DNA of 64,000 nt from Pelagimonas phthalicica (GCF_004364805.1 NZ_SOAP01000001.1:868001-932000); one strand, 5' to 3'; shown: positions 35,614 through 44,881, counted from the stretch's first letter. Notes: generated by a model from the sequence alone, not told the origin. Numbers and translations: made by a program.

Positions 35614-35808
35614 TCACGCCTCCAGCTTGCGGGCCTCATCCACCAACATCACCGGAATCCCATCGCGGATCGGAAAGGCCAGTTTGGCGGCGCGACTGAC
35701 CAATTCCTGCTTGTCCGCGTCATAGTCTAACCCCGCCTGAGTGACGGGGCAGATCAGTGCTTCCAGCATGCGGCGATCCATGACGGTTGTCGGATTACTC
35801 GGGCTCAT
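35614..35808 (-). CDS. Trm112/UPF0434-like zinc-ribbon protein
   Basis: 64 residues from [18 protein letters not shown]. It matches the Trm112/YcaR family: [29 protein letters not shown]. Bacterial members may activate methyltransferases; one of the usual Cys is present (ICP) and others are missing. Start overlaps the stop of the LON-domain gene by four bases (ATGA). Confidence 0.88.
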   Translation of the reverse strand: MSPSNPTTVMDRRMLEALICPVTQAGLDYDADKQELVSRAAKLAFPIRDGIPVMLVDEARKLEA

Positions 35809-36446
35809 TGAATCAAATCCTCTTCTCCGCCCCGCAGGGCATATTCGATCAGCGTCACCAGTGTTTCGCGCCGGGTGCACAGGGACGGAGCCTCTAACAA
35901 GGCCTGGCGATCTTCCGGTGTCAGATCCAACAGCATCGACAGGGAATTGATCAGCAGCTCATCATCCGCATCGGTCAGCGTCGGCCAATCCACCGACAAT
36001 TCCTGCGCCTCAAAATAGCGCTCCAACAGCTTCATGAACCCAGGCCGGTCAAACCCGTCATCCGCTTCGGCCCCCGCGCGATCCCTGTCAAACCCGTCCC
36101 AGGACACGCGACAGCGGCGATAGGGTTGAAACCCCTCCACCTCTTCGATCACACGAAACCGGGAAATCCCCGAAAGCGTGATCATATAGCGCCCGTCTTC
36201 CGTCTCGGAGAACTGCGTCACGCGGCCCGCACAGCCAATGCAATGCAGACGCGGTTTTTCGCTATCAGGGGTCGGACAGGGCTGGATCATGCCGATCAAC
36301 CGTGTGTCACTTTTCAACGCATCATCCAGCATCGCCAGATAGCGCGGTTCAAAGATATGCAACGGCAGCCGCGCCCGGGGCAGCATCAAAGCGCCCGGAA
36401 GTGGAAAGACCGGAAGCAGCTCCGGCAGATCGGAAAGCCAAGTCAT
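35805..36446 (-). CDS. LON peptidase substrate-binding (LON/PUA-like) domain protein
   Basis: 213 residues containing only the Lon N-terminal domain: [26 protein letters not shown], then GMIQPCP and the GCAGRVTQF strand, with a helical C-terminus. There is no AAA+ or protease domain, so it is a stand-alone adaptor-like protein of unknown function. Between the thioredoxin-TPR gene and the Trm112-like gene, 27 bases after the former, and coupled to the latter. Confidence 0.92.
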   Translation of the reverse strand: MTWLSDLPELLPVFPLPGALMLPRARLPLHIFEPRYLAMLDDALKSDTRLIGMIQPCPTPDSEKPRLHCIGCAGRVTQFSETEDGRYMITLSGISRFRVIEEVEGFQPYRRCRVSWDGFDRDRAGAEADDGFDRPGFMKLLERYFEAQELSVDWPTLTDADDELLINSLSMLLDLTPEDRQALLEAPSLCTRRETLVTLIEYALRGGEEDLIQ

Positions 36447-36473
36447 GCACAGTAACCTAGCGCGAGTCGCGGT

Positions 36474-37382
36474 TTAGGCAAAGATCATCGAGCTCAGCTT
36501 GCGCCGCCCGTTCAGGACAACCGGATCATTCGGCTTGAGCGCGTCAAAGATCGTGAACAGCTGCGCCTTGGCCGCGCCGTCATTCCACTCACGATCACGG
36601 CGGAACAATTCCAGGAACTGCGCCACGGCCGCTTCGCCATCACCACTGGCATAAAGCGCCTGTGCCAGGTCAAAACGCGCCTGATGATTGTCCGGGTCCG
36701 CCTCGACCTGCGCCGTCAACTCGGCCACCGGGCCGGCATCTGCTGCCTGTTTGGCCAGCTCCAATTGCGCATGAGCTGCTTCCAGTTCCGGTGTGCCGGA
36801 AATTTCAGCCGGTGCCCCGTTCAGGATCGCTTCGGCCTGCTCCAGATCTTCCAGCGCCAGATGCGCTTGAACCATGCCCGCATAGGCGCGCGCATTGGCC
36901 GGATCTTCTCCCAGGATCGCCGCATAAGTCTGGGCCGCGTCCGATGCCGCGCCCGCCTCCAGCATCTCATCAGCCGCATCCAGCGCATCGTCCAACCCGC
37001 CAGAGGCATCGCCACCCGCCGCCTGAACCACGCGCTCAACAAAGGCTTTGATCTCGGACTCGGGAACCGCGCCCTGGAACCCGTCTATCGGTTGGCCTTG
37101 CCAAAAGGCATATACCGTCGGGATCGACTGGATCTGCAACTGCCCCGCGATCATTTGCGCCTGATCCACATTGACCTTGGCCATCTTGACCGCGCCCTTG
37201 GCGGCCGTCACCGCCGCCTCAAGCTGCGGCCCCAATGTCTTGCAAGGCCCACACCACGGAGCCCAGAAATCCACAATCACCGGGGTCTGCATCGAGGTCT
37301 CGACGACCTCAGTCATGAAGTCCTGTTCGCTTACATCTTTGATCAGATCAGCCGCCGGAGCAGCCCCACCCAGTTCCAACAT
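36474..37382 (-). CDS. Thioredoxin-TPR protein, CnoX/YbbN-like
   Basis: 302 residues. Thioredoxin domain (about 12-120) with a complete active site WCGPCK at 43-48, unlike the inactive E. coli YbbN. A tetratricopeptide-like C-terminal half (about 135-300) follows: DDALDAADEMLEAGAASDAAQTYAAIL and similar helices. Family members protect unfolded proteins from chlorine/oxidative damage and transfer them to GroEL or DnaK. It heads a run thioredoxin / LON-domain / Trm112-like that probably forms one transcription unit. Confidence 0.92.
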   Translation of the reverse strand: MLELGGAAPAADLIKDVSEQDFMTEVVETSMQTPVIVDFWAPWCGPCKTLGPQLEAAVTAAKGAVKMAKVNVDQAQMIAGQLQIQSIPTVYAFWQGQPIDGFQGAVPESEIKAFVERVVQAAGGDASGGLDDALDAADEMLEAGAASDAAQTYAAILGEDPANARAYAGMVQAHLALEDLEQAEAILNGAPAEISGTPELEAAHAQLELAKQAADAGPVAELTAQVEADPDNHQARFDLAQALYASGDGEAAVAQFLELFRRDREWNDGAAKAQLFTIFDALKPNDPVVLNGRRKLSSMIFA

Positions 37383-37449
37383 GGCCTGAATCCTTCGATT
37401 TGAGTTGCCCCTATATGGCCTTAGTCAAGGCTACCGACAAGAGGAGAGA

Positions 37450-38811
37450 TCAACCTTCAAATTCTTCGGCGTCAACCGCTAATCCCTGAGGCGATACATC
37501 CTCCGGTTTAGAGCGCTCATCTTTGATTGAGGGAGGTCTACGCTGCCACGCCACGAGCTGGACCCCCAATCGGTTATAAAACTCAGGAACAATACGCTCC
37601 AACTCAGCAACAAAATTTGCTTGTTGCGCAAATTTTGCTCCAAGCTTCTCCGACGTAAAGACCTCAAATCCGTGAGGTGCCAAATGCGGTTTGTCTTGGC
37701 AGGCAATTTCGACGTTTTCCATTATGTCGGTCAGAGCAAAAAGTGAGGGCTCGCTTGTACCGGGCCACTTAAGGCGTACAAAGTCATTCTCGTTAGCTTG
37801 CCCTTTCAATTGACGCATCAACCAGTTCAAACGTGCTTTAGTCGACTTTCGGTCTTCGGGAGCTTTCAATACCATCCCTGCTTCTACACATCGACGCATC
37901 AAATCAACTCGAACATCCATGGGCGCAGCGGCATCTGGAATGGACAAGCAACATGACAAGCACAAACGTTCTCTTAAAAGAGACAACTCATCTTTTTGCC
38001 GTTGGCCAGGATTATCTTTGTGTTTACGGGGCAACTTTTCTAATACACGGGTTCCAGTCATCCTCGTTAGAATGAGAGACAGATCTCGTGTTTCTTGGTG
38101 CCACGCGTCCAGAACTGTTAAGACCAAATCGCTCTGAGATGGTAATTGACCACCACCCGAAACAAACTTGTTCAACTCCGTCCATTCACGTGGCATTCGC
38201 TCAAACCCTTTGACACCCGCACTTTCATGGGTCAGGAACCGACGCAATTCATTGAGCAGAACCAATTGATCGGCATCTTCAACATCCTCTCCAGATACCA
38301 AAAGGTCTACAATGGTGAGTATGTGCATCCATGACCAATGAAATACGGGGATCTTGGACCGGCTTTTTCGTACCGACTCGAGAGGATGACTTGAAGGTGA
38401 GGTTGTGAACTGGTTGGAAATAGAAATAACGCAATCGATGCCATTTTCCTTCGCTAACAAGCGGTAACGTTCGATTTGCTCCGCTTCAAGTGCAGTACTT
38501 CCAATCTTAGCCTCGATTAGAGCTCGCCAAGTTCTGCTGCCAACACGCAACTCGATCAAGCCGTCGGGACGATCCTGACTGTCGCCCCGTCCAGACGAGA
38601 GTACAATTTCCGTATAGGCTTCCAAGCGCGATCTCTTACCAACACGTTGGCCTACCGATTGCAAAAGATGCGCTCCAAATTCTTCAACTTTTGTCATGCA
38701 GCCTAGAACAATTGACGTCGTTCGTCCTTCTTTCGAAGTTGTCGCCAATACCGGAAAGAGCCGTGCCGCTTCTCCCTGCTTCAAGTACTCCGGCAATTTC
38801 TCGTCAGCCAT
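37450..38811 (-). CDS. PD-(D/E)XK nuclease-like orphan protein
   Basis: 453 residues. A PD-(D/E)XK core appears in the N-terminal third: Glu68 region EAYTEIVL, Asp83 in RPDGLIEL, Glu100-x-Lys102 in ALIEAKIG and helix EAEQIERYRLLAKENGID. This matches the superfamily spacing, so a DNA or RNA nuclease is likely. The rest is alpha-helical and unrecognised. Base composition is visibly lower in GC than the neighbours. No methyltransferase, helicase or toxin partner is adjacent, which argues against a standard restriction system. Possibly a single-gene defence or repair function; this is inference. Confidence 0.7.
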   Translation of the reverse strand: MADEKLPEYLKQGEAARLFPVLATTSKEGRTTSIVLGCMTKVEEFGAHLLQSVGQRVGKRSRLEAYTEIVLSSGRGDSQDRPDGLIELRVGSRTWRALIEAKIGSTALEAEQIERYRLLAKENGIDCVISISNQFTTSPSSHPLESVRKSRSKIPVFHWSWMHILTIVDLLVSGEDVEDADQLVLLNELRRFLTHESAGVKGFERMPREWTELNKFVSGGGQLPSQSDLVLTVLDAWHQETRDLSLILTRMTGTRVLEKLPRKHKDNPGQRQKDELSLLRERLCLSCCLSIPDAAAPMDVRVDLMRRCVEAGMVLKAPEDRKSTKARLNWLMRQLKGQANENDFVRLKWPGTSEPSLFALTDIMENVEIACQDKPHLAPHGFEVFTSEKLGAKFAQQANFVAELERIVPEFYNRLGVQLVAWQRRPPSIKDERSKPEDVSPQGLAVDAEEFEG

Positions 38812-38889
38812 AATAATACCTCCAACCTATTGGAAGCATGGAAACATGTAAGGTCCAAAAAATCAACTTATCCGTGTCTTGAGCGGTAT

Positions 38890-39678
38890 CTACAAATCCA
38901 CCTCAGCAAACACAGGCGCATGGTCGCTGGGTTGCTCCCAGCCGCGCACGTGGCGCAGGATGCGGCTGTTGCCGCAGGCTTCGGCGATGTCGGGTGTGGC
39001 CCAGAGGTGATCGAGGCGGCGCCCCTTATCCGCCGCATCCCAATCCTTGGCGCGGTAGGACCACCAGCTATACAGCTTGCCCTCGGGAATGTCGCGCCGC
39101 GTCACATCCACCCAATCGGCGGCATCCTGCACCTGCGCCAGATGCTCCACCTCAATCGGGGTATGCGAGACGATCTTGAGCAGTTGTTTGTGCGACCAGA
39201 CATCATCCTCTTCGGGGGCAATATTCAGATCCCCCACCAGAATGCTCTTTTCCGGCTTATTGGCATGGAACCAATCGCGCATCTCGGTCAGGTAATCCAG
39301 CTTTTGGCCAAACTTCACATTGACCTCGCGATCAGGCTTATCGCCACCTGCGGGCACATAGAAATTGTGAATGGTCACCCCATTCTCAAGCTGCCCGGCA
39401 ATGTGACGCGCATGGCCCAGCTCGGCAAAATCCTCACGCCCGACCTCTTGGATCGGCAGCTTGGACAGGATCGCCACGCCGTTATATCCCTTTTGCCCAT
39501 TGGCCACCATGTGATCATAGCCAAGCTCCTGAAACACCTCGACCGGGATCTTGTCGACCGGGGATTTGCATTCTTGCAAACAGAGCACATCCGGCCCCTC
39601 TTCGCGCATCAACTGCGCCACCAGACCTTTGCGCAAACGCACAGAATTGATGTTCCAGGTGGCAAGGGTAAAGGGCAT
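38890..39678 (-). CDS. xthA: Exodeoxyribonuclease III
   Basis: 262 residues from MPFTLATWNINSVRLR; ATG at 39678 with GGAGAG upstream, chosen over a frame opening 28 codons earlier. Exo-endo-phos fold: LCLQECK (Glu), ILVGDLNIAP (Asp-Asn), the YSWWSYR region, RRLDHLWAT, and the C-terminal PSDHAPVFAEVD (Asp-His). It removes AP sites and 3' blocks in base excision repair. Confidence 0.95.
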   Translation of the reverse strand: MPFTLATWNINSVRLRKGLVAQLMREEGPDVLCLQECKSPVDKIPVEVFQELGYDHMVANGQKGYNGVAILSKLPIQEVGREDFAELGHARHIAGQLENGVTIHNFYVPAGGDKPDREVNVKFGQKLDYLTEMRDWFHANKPEKSILVGDLNIAPEEDDVWSHKQLLKIVSHTPIEVEHLAQVQDAADWVDVTRRDIPEGKLYSWWSYRAKDWDAADKGRRLDHLWATPDIAEACGNSRILRHVRGWEQPSDHAPVFAEVDL

Positions 39679-39758
39679 GACAACTCTCCTGATCAACGCG
39701 AGGCAGACCATGCCAAGATGCGAACAAAAGGGCAACCCGAAGCCTGTCCAATTTTGGA

Positions 39759-40655
39759 TCACATCTTGCGCAGGCAGTTTTCCAGCAGCGGAAGCACCTT
39801 GGCGTGAATATCCTCAAACACCGTTATCGTGTCTGACGTATCATACAGAGACGAGACATCGTAATTGATACCCAAACCGGCCAACAAAACATCAGGGTCT
39901 ATGCCAAATTCGTCGATAACCTCGTGTAGATGGCTCCACAAATAACTTGGGTCATTGTGAAACAGGGTTGCATCATCGACCGGGGCTCCGTCAGAGATGA
40001 TCAAAACCATATGCGGACCGGCTGACCAAGCCTTGGCTCTTTGCACCGCCCAAAGAATAGCCTCTCCATCGACATTTTCTTTGAGCAGATCTGCAAGAAA
40101 CATTGCCCGCAAAGAGTTTGGATGATCTCCGTCTGTAAAGTCCGAATAGACGACGTGATTTAATGCACATAGGCGGCCCGGGTTTGATAGAGCCCTTTGT
40201 GCGCTCCACAAATCTCGAACCGGCGCGCCCTTCCATTCAACAGTGGTAAATCCGAGTACCTCAAAGGGCAGGTTGAGCTTGATCGCCAATTGCACAGTCA
40301 CTTCTGCGACAAAGGCAGCCAGCTGGATTTTGTCCCCTCTCATTGATCCGGAGTGATCTATCAACAAAGTCAAAGTCGAAGATTTCGGCAAATTCAACGA
40401 AGGTTGCAACCGCCCCGCAAGGCGTGTTGTTTCTGCCTGAAGAAGGGCGAGATCGGTTGCCCAAAACTGCTGTAATTCGCGCCAAGTTCGGTCGGCAGAC
40501 GCGGTAGGTTCCCCAGCGTATTTTCTGCTGCGTTCCAGATCCTTGGCAAGAATTTCTTGATCAAACGCGCTTGTGAACACCTTGTAAGACGGGGATAGGT
40601 GGTATGAATCGTTCAACGGCACCGGGCTTGAAAAAAGCTTGCGCAACCAATCCAT
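39759..40655 (-). CDS. Stand-alone CobT-type VWA protein
   Basis: 298 residues from MDWLRKLFSS. The C-terminal 200 residues match the VWA domain of cobaltochelatase subunit CobT: MIDAS DHSGS at 100-104, FEVLGFTTVEWKG, NPGRLCALNHVVY, LLKENVDGEAILWA and ISDGAPVDDATL. Full CobT is about twice as long, with an acidic N-terminal half, which is absent here. No cobN, cobS or other cobalamin gene lies in the window. It may serve another AAA+ ATPase or chelatase-like complex; this is inference. Upstream in-frame sequence antisense to the peroxiredoxin is not counted. Confidence 0.8.
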   Translation of the reverse strand: MDWLRKLFSSPVPLNDSYHLSPSYKVFTSAFDQEILAKDLERSRKYAGEPTASADRTWRELQQFWATDLALLQAETTRLAGRLQPSLNLPKSSTLTLLIDHSGSMRGDKIQLAAFVAEVTVQLAIKLNLPFEVLGFTTVEWKGAPVRDLWSAQRALSNPGRLCALNHVVYSDFTDGDHPNSLRAMFLADLLKENVDGEAILWAVQRAKAWSAGPHMVLIISDGAPVDDATLFHNDPSYLWSHLHEVIDEFGIDPDVLLAGLGINYDVSSLYDTSDTITVFEDIHAKVLPLLENCLRKM

Positions 40656-40704
40656 TCTTACCACCCACTCAAAACCAACGATCAGAGTCCCCTGGCTTCC
40701 GGCT

Positions 40705-41358
40705 TCACTCAGGCAGCTTCGCCATGCGTAGATAAGGCAGCACAGTGTTGATCTCACCATATTTGGCAATCGCATCCTCATCAGACACGGCGACCGGCAC
40801 CACCACATCCTGACCCAGGGTCCAGTTCGCCGGGGTCGCCACGTTCTCACGCGCCGAGGTCTGTAGCGCATCCAGCGCGCGCAACACTTCGGCAAAGTTG
40901 CGGCCCACTGTCATCGGGTAAGTCATGGACAGTTTCAACTGCTTGTCCGGCCCGATGATGAACACCACGCGCACAGTGGCACTATCCGCCGGGGTGCGGC
41001 CATCTGGCAGCACATATTCGGCGGGCAACATGTCAAAGGCCTTGGCGACGGTCAGGTCTTCATCGGCGATGATCGGGAAACCGGCCGGCGCGCCTGCGGT
41101 CTTTTCGATATCCGCTTTCCAACCCTTATGCTCTTCGACCCCATCGACCGAAATGCCCATCACTTTGGTGCCGCGCTTGTCCCATTCTTCGGCAAGCTGA
41201 GCCACCGCGCCGAATTCGGTGGTACAAACCGGTGTGAAATCCTTGGGGTGCGAAAAGAGAATCGCCCAACTGTCGCCAATCCAGTCATGCAAAGTGATCT
41301 CACCCTGGTCAGTCATCACTGTAAGATTGGGAATTTCATCATTGATACGCAAACCCAT
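40705..41358 (-). CDS. 1-Cys peroxiredoxin (Prx6 family)
   Basis: 217 residues. Peroxidatic Cys45 in FTPVCTTEF; the Prx6-type C-terminal extension contains NWTLGQDVVVP and the late LPYLRM. It reduces H2O2 and organic peroxides with glutathione or another thiol donor. Divergent from the aldehyde dehydrogenase gene. 49 bases upstream of the VWA gene on the same strand. Confidence 0.94.
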   Translation of the reverse strand: MGLRINDEIPNLTVMTDQGEITLHDWIGDSWAILFSHPKDFTPVCTTEFGAVAQLAEEWDKRGTKVMGISVDGVEEHKGWKADIEKTAGAPAGFPIIADEDLTVAKAFDMLPAEYVLPDGRTPADSATVRVVFIIGPDKQLKLSMTYPMTVGRNFAEVLRALDALQTSARENVATPANWTLGQDVVVPVAVSDEDAIAKYGEINTVLPYLRMAKLPE

Positions 41359-41523
41359 GTCGCATCCTTTCTAATTTGATGTCGCTTGTTGGCTATGTGC
41401 TGGCGAAACCATATTTTCCCGACGTCAGTTGTAAAGCCCCGACTTGCGCACCCGCATATGGGATGTCAGACTTTGCCGATACTCCGTCTTTAGGGCGGTC
41501 GCCTTCATGCATGGGAGAGACGC

Positions 41524-42963
41524 ATGATCGAGAAAAAACAGTTTTATATCAATGGCGAATGGGTCGATCCGATTGAGGGTCGCGACTATGACGTCATTAA
41601 TCCGACAACCGAAGAGCCCTGCGCGGTGATTTCCTTGGGGGGCCAGGCTGACACCGATGCCGCCGTGGCCGCCGCCAAGGCCGCCCTGCCCGGCTGGATG
41701 GCCACACCGGTCGCGGATCGCATCACCCTGCTGGAAAACCTGCTCGCGGTCTATATGGATCGCGGCGAAGATCTGGCTCAGGCCATGTCGGTCGCAATGG
41801 GCGCACCAATCGATATGTCCCGCTCAGCCCAGGTTGGCTCCGGGTCTTACCACATCAAGAATTTCATCACCGCTGCCAAAGATTTCGCTTGGGAACATCC
41901 GTTCGAAGACGGCACACTTGGCGCGCGCATCAGCCACGAGGCGGTCGGGGTCTGCGCCCTGATCACCCCATGGAATTGGCCAATGAACCAGGTCACGCTC
42001 AAGGTCGCAGCGGCGGCTGTGGCAGGCAATACCATGGTGCTGAAACCCTCCGAGGAAAGCCCGCTAGACGCCATGGTCTTTGCTGAACTGATGCATGAGG
42101 CGGGCTTCCCCGCCGGTGTTTTCAACCTCGTGAATGGCGACGGTGTCGGCGTCGGCAGCCAACTGACCGCGCATCCCGATGTGGACATGGTCAGTTTCAC
42201 CGGATCGACCCGCGCGGGCAAGCTGATCTCCAAATCCGCCGCCGAAACGCTGAAACGCGTGCATCTGGAACTGGGCGGCAAAGGCGCGAACCTGATCTTT
42301 GCAGATGCGGATGAAAAAGCGGTCAAGCGCGGCGTGCTGCACATGATGCAAAACACCGGCCAAAGCTGTAACGCGCCTTCGCGCATGATGGTCGAAGCCT
42401 CGGCTTATGACCGTGTGGTTGAAGAGGCGGCGCAGGTCGCGGCCAAGGTCACGGTCGGCCCCGCAGATATCGAAGGCCGTCATATCGGACCCGTGGTCAA
42501 TGAAACCCAGTGGAGCAAGATCCAGGGCCTGATCCAATCCGGCATCGACGAAGGCGCGCGCCTTGTCGCTGGCGGCGTCGGGCGCCCGGACGGGCTGAAC
42601 AAAGGCTTCTATGTCCGCCCCACGATCTTTGCCGATGTGACCCCGGAAATGACCATCGCCAATGAGGAAATCTTTGGCCCGGTCCTGTCGATCATGAAGT
42701 TCGAGACCGAAGAAGAAGCCGTACAGATCGCCAATGACACGCCCTATGGCCTCACCAACTATGTCCAAAGCACCGATGGCGCACGCCGCAACCGCCTGGC
42801 ACGTCAGCTGCGCTCGGGTATGGTGGAGATGAACGGCATGTCGCGCGGCGATGGTGCCCCTTTTGGCGGCATGAAAATGTCCGGCAATGGCCGCGAAGGC
42901 GGAGCCCATGGCATCATGGATTTTGTCGAGATCAAATCGATCTCGGGCTGGGCGGACGACTAA
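41524..42963 (+). CDS. NAD(P)+-dependent aldehyde dehydrogenase
   Basis: 479 residues. Catalytic Glu249 in LELGGKGAN, nucleophile Cys282 in TGQSCNAP, oxyanion Asn151 in TPWNW, cofactor FTGST at 225. Full length for the family. The aldehyde substrate is not predictable. GGGAGAG precedes the ATG. Terminator 10 bases after the stop. Confidence 0.93.
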   Translation: MIEKKQFYINGEWVDPIEGRDYDVINPTTEEPCAVISLGGQADTDAAVAAAKAALPGWMATPVADRITLLENLLAVYMDRGEDLAQAMSVAMGAPIDMSRSAQVGSGSYHIKNFITAAKDFAWEHPFEDGTLGARISHEAVGVCALITPWNWPMNQVTLKVAAAAVAGNTMVLKPSEESPLDAMVFAELMHEAGFPAGVFNLVNGDGVGVGSQLTAHPDVDMVSFTGSTRAGKLISKSAAETLKRVHLELGGKGANLIFADADEKAVKRGVLHMMQNTGQSCNAPSRMMVEASAYDRVVEEAAQVAAKVTVGPADIEGRHIGPVVNETQWSKIQGLIQSGIDEGARLVAGGVGRPDGLNKGFYVRPTIFADVTPEMTIANEEIFGPVLSIMKFETEEEAVQIANDTPYGLTNYVQSTDGARRNRLARQLRSGMVEMNGMSRGDGAPFGGMKMSGNGREGGAHGIMDFVEIKSISGWADD

Positions 42964-42972
42964 AACAAAAAA

Positions 42973-43007
42973 GGGCCGCGCCACTCTTATGCGCGGCCCG
43001 TGTTTCT
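42973..43007 (+). terminator. Terminator after aldehyde dehydrogenase
   Basis: GGGCCGCGC (42973-42981) pairs with GCGCGGCCC (42991-42999), followed by a T-rich GTGTTTCTTT. Confidence 0.88.
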
Positions 43008-43064
43008 TTGGGCCAAAAATATCCCGGGGTGTCCTGCGCCATGCGCAGGGCGGGGCAGCGCCCC
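43003..43064 (-). repeat. 3'-end double-hairpin element, copy 2 (after the RluA gene)
   Basis: Reads with the minus-strand RluA gene: GGGGC-GCT-GCCCC (43052-43064), then CCTGCGC-ATG-GCGCAGG (43033-43049), then CCCCGGGATATTTTTGGCCC. The second stem differs in sequence from copies 1 and 3 but stays paired. Confidence 0.75.
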
Positions 43065-43079
43065 GTCTCCGCTCACGTC

Positions 43080-43736
43080 CTAAAACGGTGTTTTGGCCCG
43101 CACACGAATACCGCGCCCGCTTTCGGGATGGCTGAACCGCAGTTCTTCGGCATGCAGCATCATCCGCTCAAACCCAGCCGCGGTTTCCGGCGCATAAAGC
43201 GGATCACCCAGGATCGGATGACCCAGGGCCAGCATATGCACACGCAATTGATGGCTGCGCCCGGTCTTGGGGAACAGCTTGACACGAGTCTCGTCTTCGT
43301 TCGATCGCACGACCTTGTATTCGGTCAATGACGGCTTGCCGGTCTCGTGACAGACCATCTGGCGCGGCCGGTTCGGCCAATCCACGATCAGCGGCAGGTC
43401 GACCTCACCCTCCTTGGGCTCCAGCTGACCAACCACCCGTGCTACATAGGTTTTCTTGGTCTTGCGCGCCTCAAACTGCGCCCCCAGATGGCGCTGCGCA
43501 TGGGCGGTCAGACCAAAGACCATGACGCCCGACGTATCGCGATCCAGCCGATGCACCAACCGCGCTGTGGGAAAGGCGACCTCGACCCGGGTCAGCAGAC
43601 AATCCGCCAGATCCGGCGTCTTGCCGGGCACTGACAGCAGCCCCGCCGGCTTGTTCACCACCAAGACCTCAAGATCTTCGTGCAGGACCTCCAAAGGATC
43701 CATCGGTGGGGTGTAAACGTCGTTCTGCTGCATCAA
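43080..43736 (-). CDS. RluA-family pseudouridine synthase
   Basis: 218 residues. Catalytic Asp is in HRLDRDTSG near residue 65; KPAGLLSVPG, KTYVARV and GRSHQLRVHM are the other family motifs. It isomerises uridine in 23S rRNA or tRNA (RluA type). No S4 domain is present. ATGs at 43736 and 43733 are both possible. 12 bases separate it from the RarD gene upstream, so the two are likely one operon. Confidence 0.93.
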   Translation of the reverse strand: MMQQNDVYTPPMDPLEVLHEDLEVLVVNKPAGLLSVPGKTPDLADCLLTRVEVAFPTARLVHRLDRDTSGVMVFGLTAHAQRHLGAQFEARKTKKTYVARVVGQLEPKEGEVDLPLIVDWPNRPRQMVCHETGKPSLTEYKVVRSNEDETRVKLFPKTGRSHQLRVHMLALGHPILGDPLYAPETAAGFERMMLHAEELRFSHPESGRGIRVRAKTPF

Positions 43737-43748
43737 AGCCTCGGCAAA

Positions 43749-44633
43749 TCACGCCCGGCGCATCTGCCGGACCAAGGGCACGGAATAGATCACAAGCGCG
43801 GCCCAGATCAATGGGAAAGCGATCTGACGCGCCGGATCGACCTCCTCGCCAAAGGCAAACACCGCCACCAAAAAGATCATTGTTGGCGCGATATATTGCA
43901 AAATCGCAATGGTCGACAGGCGTAACCGCTTGGCACCATTAGCATAAAACAAAAGTGGTACAGCGGTCACGATCCCACAGCCCATCAGGATCCAGGTGTC
44001 ATAAGCACTGCTCAAAAACTTGCCCTCTGGCCCTATCCAGATCAGGTAAAGGATTGAAGGCACGGACAAAATCAGCACTTCGAGCATGAAACCCTGATTG
44101 GGTCCGATGGGGAGCGATTTCTTGAAATAGGCATAAAACCCCCAGCTCACCATCAGGCCCATGGCGATCCATGGCGGGCGAGGGGTGGCGATGAACAGGA
44201 TCACAACGGCAATGGCCGCCAGGAAAAGTGCGATTATTTGCAGACGGTTAGGGCGCTCTCCGAGCAGGACAGCCCCCATCAACACGCTGAACAGCGGATT
44301 GACGTAATAGCCCAGCGCGGCATCCACTGTGCGATCAATCGAAATCGCCCAGACATAAATCGCCCAATTGATCGAGACGAGCGCCGCCGTCAACGCGGCC
44401 ATTCCAAGCATCTTTGGGTCGCGCAAAGCATCGCGTAAATCACTGGTACGACGCAATAAAATTAGGACAAGCCCGGCAATAGGCACGGACCAGATCACCC
44501 GATGCGCCACTACTTCGACCGCGGGAACATGCTCAACCAGCTTGAGGTAAAGCGGCAAGAATCCCCAAAGAAAATAGGCGGTTACAGCGTAGGCCAGCCC
44601 GCTGGGGCTATCGGTATTGGTTGGCGATGTCAT
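43749..44633 (-). CDS. rarD: RarD, EamA-family drug/metabolite transporter
   Basis: 294 residues from MTSPTNTDSPSGLAYAV with ten hydrophobic segments. ATG at 44633 has GGAGA upstream; the frame is open further but not coding-like. RarD motifs: TAYFLWGFLPLYLK, AHRVIWSVP, INWAIYVWAI, LGYYVNPLFSVLMGAVLLGERP, and LQYIAPTMIFLVAVFAFGE (spread along the protein). Substrate unknown (linked to chloramphenicol tolerance in other bacteria). Confidence 0.93.
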   Translation of the reverse strand: MTSPTNTDSPSGLAYAVTAYFLWGFLPLYLKLVEHVPAVEVVAHRVIWSVPIAGLVLILLRRTSDLRDALRDPKMLGMAALTAALVSINWAIYVWAISIDRTVDAALGYYVNPLFSVLMGAVLLGERPNRLQIIALFLAAIAVVILFIATPRPPWIAMGLMVSWGFYAYFKKSLPIGPNQGFMLEVLILSVPSILYLIWIGPEGKFLSSAYDTWILMGCGIVTAVPLLFYANGAKRLRLSTIAILQYIAPTMIFLVAVFAFGEEVDPARQIAFPLIWAALVIYSVPLVRQMRRA

Positions 44634-44741
44634 GGAAGGTCTCCTTGGCGAAAACCTAACCATGTGGTCAGAAAAAGGGGAAGCCTGAGCGCGATGACAT
44701 TTTGTGATGGGGGCGCACATTTCGTGATGAAAGATGGGGTA

Positions 44742-44861
44742 TTTGTACCAAAATCGGGGTGTTTTGTACCAATTGCCCCCGGTTTTGCGCGCATTCTGCG
44801 AGTTGGGTCGCCGATTCCGGGCGATGAGGCCCGATTCAGACCAATCTGTACAAAACGCCCC
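44742..44861. promoter_or_regulatory. TTTGTAC half-site cluster upstream of rarD
   Basis: TTTGTACCAA occurs at 44742-44751 and 44763-44772, 21 bases apart (two helical turns). GGGGTGTTTTGTAC (44756-44769) also has an inverted partner GTACAAAACGCCCC (44848-44861) with one mismatch. This lies in the 248-base gap between rarD and the DUF3995 gene. Likely an operator array; the regulator is unknown. Confidence 0.45.
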
Positions 44862-44881
44862 GCGTTTTGGGGGGATTGCCC

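Noticed and set aside
37450-38811. Classical restriction-modification locus
   Set aside because: No DNA methyltransferase or specificity gene is adjacent to the PD-(D/E)XK-like gene.
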